Source: Bacteroidota bacterium (GTDB lineage: Bacteria; Bacteroidota; Bacteroidia; Flavobacteriales; Schleiferiaceae). Taken from it: a stretch of 5,500 bases of DNA. The DNA lies in contig PXYR01000115.1 in assembly GCA_003023665.1 (NCBI GenBank), positions 1 through 5,500 on the forward strand, read 5' to 3'. Shown in pieces: positions 1 to 5,500 of the stretch (position 1 is the stretch's first letter; each line of letters opens with the position of its first letter). The position numbers were made by a program, and so were the translations under genes. The notes under the pieces are model-generated. The model made no database searches and was not told where the DNA came from. It saw only the letters and a list, made by a program, of their open reading frames with translations.

Positions 1-389
1 TCGTTGCTGCTTACGCATGGAAACCAAATATTAGTTTCTCTGGCTCATTCATTTACCAGACAGGAAAACCTTATACCTATCCAGAGGCAAGGAGTGAATT
101 TGAAGGAATTATTTATCCCTTCGCTCTAAGCCGTAACAACAGTAGAACACCTGCCTATCACCGCTTGGATTTGAGTATGGACATTGCCATACCAAACAAA
201 AAGAATCGCGATTGGAAAGGAAGCTGGAATATTGGCGTATATAATGCGTATGCCCGTAAAAACGCCTTTAGTATTTTCTTTGAGGAAGAACTAGATGACA
301 GTGGTAATCCTACCGGTCAAACTAAAGCTACCCAACTTTCTATATTCGGAACTGCGATACCAACAATTACCTACAACCTCGATTTTTAA
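1..389 (+). CDS. TonB-dependent outer-membrane receptor, C-terminal fragment (5' end outside window)
   Basis: This is the last 128 residues of a TonB-dependent receptor, a 22-stranded outer-membrane beta-barrel that imports a bound ligand using TonB/ExbBD energy. The frame is open from base 3 to the TAA at 387-389 with no stop, so the gene enters from the left. Visible barrel hallmarks (fragment numbering) are YQTGKPYTYP at 18-27, RNNSRTP at 44-50 followed by YHRLDLS at 52-58, the strand SWNIGVYNAYARKN at 74-87, and a closing strand ending YNLDF with a terminal Phe, the usual outer-membrane insertion signal. The N-R-x-P-x-YHRLDLS pattern is typical of Bacteroidota receptors that carry an N-terminal carboxypeptidase-like domain; that domain and the plug lie outside the window. 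An ATG at 165 is internal (Met59), not a start. A DUF4249 lipoprotein follows after 3 bases, so the two are probably co-transcribed. The ligand cannot be told from this fragment. Confidence 0.9.
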   Translation, partial: VAAYAWKPNISFSGSFIYQTGKPYTYPEARSEFEGIIYPFALSRNNSRTPAYHRLDLSMDIAIPNKKNRDWKGSWNIGVYNAYARKNAFSIFFEEELDDSGNPTGQTKATQLSIFGTAIPTITYNLDF

Positions 390-392
390 GAC

Positions 393-1361
393 ATGAAGAA
401 TTTAGCCCTATTTAGTCTCTTAGCACTTGTATTCATCTCATGTGAAACGGATGTTACGGATAAAGTAAAAACTGATGCCTATGATGGCGCCTCTCTAATT
501 TCAGTTAGCGGAGCGGTTACAGACCTCACTGGTAAAGGAACCTACTTAGATCTCGCAATTAGTTCGCCCTACCTTGAAACCTCTGAAGCTGCAAGCATTT
601 CTGGCGCCATCATTGAAATTTATGAAAATGATATTTTGGTGAGTACCTTAAACGAAGTAGCGCCTGGACGATATGAAGATTCAACGCTGCAAGCTGTTGT
701 TGGAAACGGATATCGATTACTTATTGATGTGCCCAGTGGTTATGGTAATGCAACTGGTCTTTGGGAGAGCACCACGGATGTCGTAAACGCCCCTTTCACC
801 TTCTTAAGTCCCATGTTTCCAATTATGGAGGATGACAGTAGCTGGATAGATTTTAGAACGGGAGACTCCGTGTATTATGCAGATGCTGATTCGTGTTATT
901 ATAGTCCTTATGCGCTATGGAATGACCCAATAGGTAAAGGCAATGCGTATTGGATTAAAAACTATTGGACAACAAAAATTTATGCTCCCAATGGTTTAAT
1001 GGGGCCATTTACACCGGAGTTAACAGAGAAAAGCTTGAATTCAAGTATCAATATTTTTAATGATGACCAATTCATTGAAGGTACTCAGGTAAGCCGTTTC
1101 AATTTTATTGGACCGCCGTATACTGTATTCCGTGACACCCTTATTAGTCTTGCTTATGAGACACGAACAATCAGCGCAGGCATGTATGATTATCTTACAA
1201 TAATGGCCAATAATATTGGTGGTGGCGGTCTATTTAGTGTGCCCTTCAGCCCACAAATTGGAAATATTCGTCGTCAAGATGATACAACTGTTTTTGGATT
1301 GGGATATTTTTACGCAACTTCAGTTAGATTTGATAGCGTAACATTGTTTCACCCATTCTAA
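393..1361 (+). CDS. DUF4249 family lipoprotein, partner of the upstream TonB-dependent receptor
   Basis: A 322-residue predicted lipoprotein of unknown biochemical function, assigned to DUF4249 from its sequence pattern and its position just after a TonB-dependent receptor. The N-terminus MKNLALFSLLALVFISC is a short lipoprotein signal; Cys17 is the likely lipidated residue in a relaxed lipobox (FISC) of a kind common in Bacteroidota. Residues ~35-118 look like a beta-sandwich: SVSGAVTDL, then SGAIIEIYEND (70-80), then APGRYEDS and VGNGYRLLIDVPSG (103-116). The C-terminal half carries DUF4249-like pieces: GKGNAYWIKNYW (181-192), INIFNDDQFIEGTQ (219-232), YDYLTIMANN (265-274), PQIGNIR (287-293) and a closing GLGYFYATSV (302-311). 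Residues ~145-170 are rich in Asp and Tyr. There is no Shine-Dalgarno sequence; the ATG lies 3 bases past the receptor stop, suggesting coupled translation. A surface role in ligand capture, analogous to SusD, is inference from gene pairing only. The protein is complete. Confidence 0.82.
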   Translation: MKNLALFSLLALVFISCETDVTDKVKTDAYDGASLISVSGAVTDLTGKGTYLDLAISSPYLETSEAASISGAIIEIYENDILVSTLNEVAPGRYEDSTLQAVVGNGYRLLIDVPSGYGNATGLWESTTDVVNAPFTFLSPMFPIMEDDSSWIDFRTGDSVYYADADSCYYSPYALWNDPIGKGNAYWIKNYWTTKIYAPNGLMGPFTPELTEKSLNSSINIFNDDQFIEGTQVSRFNFIGPPYTVFRDTLISLAYETRTISAGMYDYLTIMANNIGGGGLFSVPFSPQIGNIRRQDDTTVFGLGYFYATSVRFDSVTLFHPF

Positions 1362-2614
1362 TGGATAAAATTCACTGGGCCAGCCAATGGCTGGCCAACC
1401 AAAATGTTGATGAACGATATATTGAGTGGATTGCGCTTGGTATAGATTTCCTATTGTTGGCATTTCTTTCCTTAATTGCCGACTTTCTTTCACGCCGCAT
1501 TCTAGTCAGCATTATTCATGCTGCTGTTAAACGGACAAAAGCCACTTGGGACGATTACTTTTTTGAGCAAAAGGTTTTCAAAGGAGTCGCTCACTTAGTA
1601 CCTGCGGCCATTGTCTACAATAGTCTCCATTATGTTTTGAGCGATGTGCCACGAATGATACCGATTTTCGAAAAAATCGTTGTGGTTTACATTATCGTGC
1701 TCTTAGTTACCTTAGTGAATAGAACCCTACGTGCTTTAGAGAATTGGCTAAGTCAAAATGAGAAGTATACCAATACACCAGTTCGCACGATTTCGCAAGT
1801 GGTCCGTTTACTCGCTTTTTTTGGGGCTGCCATCGCGTTAATTTCAATTCTCACCGGAACATCTGCAGGAGCTATACTCGGTGCCTTTGCCGGGACAACA
1901 GCTATACTGATTTTAGTATTTCAAGACAGCATAAAAGGTCTCTTGGCAAATTTCCAAATACATATGTATGATCTAGTGAAAGTGGGCGACTGGATTACTT
2001 TTTCTAAATACGGTGTAGATGGGGACGTTCTAAGTATTGATCTTACCACGGTAAAGGTTCAAAATTTTGATAAGACTGTGAGTACCGTACCAGCTACAGC
2101 CTTTGTACAAGACAGCTTCGTCAATTGGCGAGGAATGTCTGAAAGTGGTGCTAGACGCATCAAACGCAATATCCATATTGATATCACCTCTATTCGCCAT
2201 CTTGACGAAGGATTGATGGATGCTTTAATGGAAATAGACCTTATCAACCCGTTCATGGTCAATCGTCAAAAAGAAATTGACGAATCCAATTCGAAAAAAG
2301 AATCTAAGGGTGCTAGTTTACTTAATGGTCGAAGACAAACCAATATTGGCTTGTATAGAAAATACATTGAGTTTTATTTAAGGAACCATGCTGATATCAA
2401 TAATGAATTCACCTTAATGGTTCGTCAATTACAACCTACTACGGAAGGAATCCCTGTTGAGGTATATTGCTTTACAGCAACAACAGAATGGTCACTGTAT
2501 GAGGGAATCATGTCTGATATCTTTGACCACCTATATGCAGCCACCAGGCACTTTGATTTATCCCTATATCAGAAACCTACCGGAGCGGATATAAGGGCTT
2601 TTCAAGCAAAATAA
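1361..2614 (+). CDS. ybdG: YbdG-type mechanosensitive ion channel (MscS family)
   Basis: A 417-residue inner-membrane channel that opens under membrane tension to release solutes on hypo-osmotic shock; E. coli YbdG (about 415 residues) has been linked to MscM-type low-conductance activity. Hydrophobic segments lie near residues 22-42, 76-93, 103-123 and 147-165, followed by a small-residue-rich pore helix at ~167-200 (SAGAILGAFAGTTAILILVF, then QDSIKGLLANF), as in MscS TM3. The MscS beta domain follows: KVGDWI (207-212), KYGVDGDVLSIDLTTVKVQN (216-235), TVPATAF and SFVNWRGMS. The segment ESGARRIKRNIHIDITSIR (261-279), the charged insertion at ~298-325, RQTNIG (325-330), TLMVRQLQP (351-359) and SDIFDHLYA (385-393) mark the YbdG branch rather than compact MscS. 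The ATG overlaps the preceding stop by one base (TAATG) and has no Shine-Dalgarno sequence, so translation is probably re-initiation after the DUF4249 gene. The length matches the family and no defect is seen. Confidence 0.9.
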   Translation: MDKIHWASQWLANQNVDERYIEWIALGIDFLLLAFLSLIADFLSRRILVSIIHAAVKRTKATWDDYFFEQKVFKGVAHLVPAAIVYNSLHYVLSDVPRMIPIFEKIVVVYIIVLLVTLVNRTLRALENWLSQNEKYTNTPVRTISQVVRLLAFFGAAIALISILTGTSAGAILGAFAGTTAILILVFQDSIKGLLANFQIHMYDLVKVGDWITFSKYGVDGDVLSIDLTTVKVQNFDKTVSTVPATAFVQDSFVNWRGMSESGARRIKRNIHIDITSIRHLDEGLMDALMEIDLINPFMVNRQKEIDESNSKKESKGASLLNGRRQTNIGLYRKYIEFYLRNHADINNEFTLMVRQLQPTTEGIPVEVYCFTATTEWSLYEGIMSDIFDHLYAATRHFDLSLYQKPTGADIRAFQAK

Positions 2615-2656
2615 CAAGCAGCTTAAACGCTCTTTTGTGATGAATTAACAGGCGAA

Positions 2657-2673
2657 GAAAGCTCTAAGCTTCC
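2657..2673 (-). terminator. Weak hairpin spanning the gcvP stop codon (possible terminator or 3'-end stem)
   Basis: Read on the gcvP strand, GGAAGCT, TAG, AGCTTTC folds into a 7-bp stem with one G-U pair and a three-base loop that is exactly the TAG stop codon of gcvP. The following bases (TTCGCC) do not form a T tract, and the stem is only moderately GC-rich, so a classical intrinsic terminator is not demonstrated. The position, at the very end of one of two convergent genes, is where a transcript end would be expected. It may equally be chance. Confidence 0.22.
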
Positions 2674-5500
2674 GTCTCTTCCATATAACTTTCAATGGGC
2701 TCACAAGTACAGATGAGGTTTCGATCTCCATAAGCATCATCCACTCGACGAACTGTTGGCCAAAACTTATTTTCACTAACGAAGGATAGTGGAAAAGCTG
2801 CTTTAGTTCGAGAGTATGGGAAATCCCATTGGTCGCTACAAATCATGTATTGGGTATGCGGAGCATTTTTCAAAACATTGTTCATAGGCTCTGCTTGATT
2901 TCCCTCTATTTCTGAAATCTCTGCACGAATACTTAGCATCGCATCACAAAAACGGTCCAGCTCAGCTATACTTTCACTCTCTGTTGGCTCCACCATAACG
3001 GTTCCCGCGACCGGAAAGCTAACTGTAGGTGCATGGAAACCGTAATCCATTAATCGCTTCGCAATATCGGTTACCTCCACGCCTGCGTCTCGCTTAAACG
3101 GACGGCAATCTAAAATCATCTCATGTGCGCAGCGGTTATTCTCACCGGTGTACAGCACATCGAATGAACCCGCAAGTCGTTCTTTGATATAATTGGCATT
3201 TAGAATAGCATATTTTGTGCTGTCCGTAAGTCCTTCACTACCCAACATTTTGATGTATGCGTAAGAAATCAATAGAATTAATGCAGATCCCCAAGGAGCC
3301 GCTGAAATACTCGAAATACCTTGGGCACCTCCCATTTCTATAACATCATGTTTTGGTAAGAAAGGTGCTAAATGTGCGGCGCAGCAAATTGGTCCCATTC
3401 CAGGTCCTCCACCTCCGTGTGGAATCGCAAAGGTTTTATGCAAATTCAAATGACAAACGTCTGCGCCAATGATTCCAGGAGAAGTTAGTCCCACCTGAGC
3501 ATTCATATTTGCTCCGTCCATATATACTTGACCGCCGTGACTATGAATAATACTTGTAATTTCCTTGACACTGGCTTCAAATACGCCGTGTGTTGATGGA
3601 TAGGTAATCATCAATGCACTTAAGTTATCACTGTGTTGTTCGGCCTTTGAGCGGAGGTCTTCTACATCAATATTACCCTTTTCATCACAGGCTACAACAA
3701 CCACTTTCATGCCAGCCATCACCGCTGAGGCTGGATTTGTTCCATGCGCTGAAGACGGTATCAATGCTATGTTTCTTTGATCATCACCATTGGCCTGATG
3801 GTAAGCTCGAATCACCATTAAGCCCGCGTATTCTCCTTGCGCACCCGAATTAGGTTGCAGGGACGTTGCCGCAAAACCTGTGATTTCTGATAAATCTTTT
3901 TCAAGCTCCTTAATCACTTCCATGTATCCAGTGGCCTGATTGGTAGGAACAAATGGATGCAGACTATTCCAAGAAGAATTAGACAATGGTATCATTTCGG
4001 AAGCCGCATTTAGTTTCATGGTGCAGGACCCCAAAGAAATCATGCTATGATTCAAAGCCAAATCTTTTCGCTCAAGCACCTTTAGATAGCGCATCATTTC
4101 AGTCTCACTGCGGTAGCTATGAAATACTTCGTTAGTCATAAAGGCGGTAGAGCGCGACAATGACGAAGGAATGGCCGTTTGTAAATCGTCCATGGTAATT
4201 TCAACTGCTTGCTCCGCTGCAGCAAAAACCGCTATTATTTCGGCAATATCCGAATCGGTAGTTGTCTCATTCAATGAGATTCCCACTGTTTTTGAATCAA
4301 AATAGCGAAAGTTAATTTCAGCATCCTCTGCTAAGACCCTTAATGTAGCGGTATCGCTCACTTTTAGGTGAACCTTCAGCGTATCAAAGAAGAATTCATT
4401 GGATTGTTCAAGATTCATTCCTTTCAAAGCAGCGTTCAATGTTGCTGTCCTTAAATGAATGGATTCGGCAATATCCATTAATCCTTCTGGTCCATGATAT
4501 ACCCCATAAGCACCTGCCATGACTGCAAGCAATACTTGAGCAGTACATATGTTTGATGTTGCCTTATCCCTTTTAATATGCTGCTCACGAGTCTGTAAAG
4601 CCATGCGCAACGCGGGATTGCCATCGGTATCAATGGTTCTACCAATTATTCGGCCTGGAATATGACGCTTATAACTTTCTTTAGTGGCAAAATATGCTGC
4701 ATGAGGACCGCCATAGCCCAACGGAATACCAAAGCGTTGCGTTGTACCCACCACTGCATCTGCGCCCCACTCCCCTGGAGGAGTCAACAATGTTAATGAC
4801 ATCAAATCCGCAGCCACTACTAGCTGAATATCGGCCTGATTGCACTGAGCAGCAAAAGCGCGGTAATCTTCAACCGATCCGTCGGAATTGGGGTACTGAA
4901 GCATTGCGCCAAAGAAATCATCTGTAGCCTCAAATGAAGAATAATCACCAAATACTAATTCAACACCTATGGGTTGCGCTCTTGTTTTTAATAAGGTTAT
5001 ACTTTGTGGAAACGTATTTTGATCAACAAAGAATTTATGAGCACCAGTTTTTTTCTTGTTTCGCGGCATAGCACCAAAGAACATGCTCATAGCTTCAGCA
5101 ACTGCCGTAGCTTCATCCAATAAAGAGGCATTGGCAAGTTCCATACCTGTAAGATCTACTACCATGGTTTGGTAGTTCATCAATGCTTCCAATCTGCCCT
5201 GCGCTATCTCAGCTTGATAAGGAGTGTAGGCAGTGTACCATCCTGGATTCTCCAAAATATTGCGCTGAATTACCCCTGGAAGCACGGTAGGATGGTAACC
5301 CATACCAATGTAGGTTTTAAATATCGAATTCATTTCGCCTAATGCTGCAATATGTTCACCAAATTCAGCTTCAGTCATGGAATCGCTTAAATCTAACTCC
5401 TTTTCGGCTCGGATTGCTTTCGGAATAGTTTGTTCTATGAGTGTATCAATAGAGTCTAGGCCAATAGTGGACAACATTTGATCCACGTCAACGGCTTTAG
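2664..5500 (-). CDS. gcvP: Glycine dehydrogenase (decarboxylating), glycine cleavage system P-protein; N-terminus outside window
   Basis: The PLP-dependent P-protein decarboxylates glycine and passes the aminomethyl group to the lipoyl arm of GcvH, the first step of the cytosolic glycine cleavage system that feeds 5,10-methylene-THF. It is the fused single-chain form with two homologous fold-type-I halves. Numbering from the GTG at 5486 (codon 1): N-half signatures NPGWYTAYTPYQAE (80-93), GYGGPHAA (257-264) and LQTREQHIKRDKATSNICTAQ-type block (298-317); C-half SETEMMRY (460-467), LGSCTMKLNAASEMIP (485-500), QPNSGAQGEYAG (544-555), SAHGTNPAS (579-587) and TYPSTHGV (628-635). Asp657 (MDGAN) likely contacts the PLP ring nitrogen, and Lys684 in NLHKTF (codon 3435-3437) is the Schiff-base lysine, followed by the Gly-rich HGGGGPGMGP. 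The frame stays open upstream of 5486 (K-A-V-D before codon 1), and the usual RHIG motif of the family's first ~25 residues is missing, so the true start and promoter lie past the right edge. No frameshift or lost catalytic residue is seen. Confidence 0.97.
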   Translation of the reverse strand, partial: KAVDVDQMLSTIGLDSIDTLIEQTIPKAIRAEKELDLSDSMTEAEFGEHIAALGEMNSIFKTYIGMGYHPTVLPGVIQRNILENPGWYTAYTPYQAEIAQGRLEALMNYQTMVVDLTGMELANASLLDEATAVAEAMSMFFGAMPRNKKKTGAHKFFVDQNTFPQSITLLKTRAQPIGVELVFGDYSSFEATDDFFGAMLQYPNSDGSVEDYRAFAAQCNQADIQLVVAADLMSLTLLTPPGEWGADAVVGTTQRFGIPLGYGGPHAAYFATKESYKRHIPGRIIGRTIDTDGNPALRMALQTREQHIKRDKATSNICTAQVLLAVMAGAYGVYHGPEGLMDIAESIHLRTATLNAALKGMNLEQSNEFFFDTLKVHLKVSDTATLRVLAEDAEINFRYFDSKTVGISLNETTTDSDIAEIIAVFAAAEQAVEITMDDLQTAIPSSLSRSTAFMTNEVFHSYRSETEMMRYLKVLERKDLALNHSMISLGSCTMKLNAASEMIPLSNSSWNSLHPFVPTNQATGYMEVIKELEKDLSEITGFAATSLQPNSGAQGEYAGLMVIRAYHQANGDDQRNIALIPSSAHGTNPASAVMAGMKVVVVACDEKGNIDVEDLRSKAEQHSDNLSALMITYPSTHGVFEASVKEITSIIHSHGGQVYMDGANMNAQVGLTSPGIIGADVCHLNLHKTFAIPHGGGGPGMGPICCAAHLAPFLPKHDVIEMGGAQGISSISAAPWGSALILLISYAYIKMLGSEGLTDSTKYAILNANYIKERLAGSFDVLYTGENNRCAHEMILDCRPFKRDAGVEVTDIAKRLMDYGFHAPTVSFPVAGTVMVEPTESESIAELDRFCDAMLSIRAEISEIEGNQAEPMNNVLKNAPHTQYMICSDQWDFPYSRTKAAFPLSFVSENKFWPTVRRVDDAYGDRNLICTCEPIESYMEETEA

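Noticed and set aside
165..389. Separate 74-residue small protein starting at the ATG at 165
   Set aside because: The frame is open upstream to base 3 and carries receptor motifs on both sides of this Met, so it is the 3' part of the TonB-dependent receptor.
2059..2262. 67-codon reverse-strand open frame
   Set aside because: It lies wholly inside the YbdG-type channel gene, whose frame is strongly supported by family motifs; its peptide shows no recognisable domain.
2616..2640. Possible terminator after the channel gene: AAG, bulged C, AGC, six-base loop, GCT, CTT, then TTG
   Set aside because: Only six pairs broken by a bulge, and the T run is partly used in the stem; too weak to call an intrinsic terminator.
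2615..2663. Small RNA or hidden gene in the convergent gap
   Set aside because: The gap is 49 bases with no open frame, promoter-like sequence or strong structure; it is an ordinary convergent junction.
3614..3853. 79-codon forward-strand open frame
   Set aside because: It is antisense to the core of gcvP, where the protein is highly conserved; no domain or start signal supports it.
4694..4927. 77-codon forward-strand open frame
   Set aside because: It is antisense to the conserved N-terminal half of gcvP; the peptide is low in recognisable structure and looks like a shadow.

Overview
The window looks like a piece of a Bacteroidota chromosome, probably from the Flavobacteriia or a related order. 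Four things point there: the C-terminus of a TonB-dependent receptor of the Bacteroidota type, a directly following DUF4249-type lipoprotein with a relaxed lipobox, no purine-rich Shine-Dalgarno sequence at either visible start, and a moderately AT-rich base composition (judged by eye). All identifications rest on motif recognition; no database search was run.

Layout. Positions 1-2614 hold a forward-strand cluster of three tightly packed genes: the 3' end of a TonB-dependent outer-membrane receptor (cut by the left edge), a DUF4249 lipoprotein starting 3 bases after it, and a YbdG-type MscS-family mechanosensitive channel whose ATG shares one base with the lipoprotein stop (TAATG). A 49-base gap (2615-2663) separates this cluster from a convergent reverse-strand gene that fills the rest of the window. 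That gene is gcvP, the glycine cleavage system P-protein (glycine decarboxylase). It is nearly complete but lacks its N-terminal codons, because the reading frame runs off the right edge without a stop.

How the genes relate. The receptor and lipoprotein form a recurrent Bacteroidota pair, thought to act together at the outer membrane in uptake of an unidentified substrate. The channel is an inner-membrane safety valve against hypo-osmotic shock, and its link to the pair appears to be co-transcription rather than a known shared pathway. gcvP is independent central one-carbon metabolism.

The window is densely coding, with no gap over 50 bases. I see no RNA gene, mobile element, CRISPR array, long repeat or frameshift. 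I did not find a convincing new system; the most open question is the function of the DUF4249 protein and why a mechanosensitive channel is translationally coupled to it.
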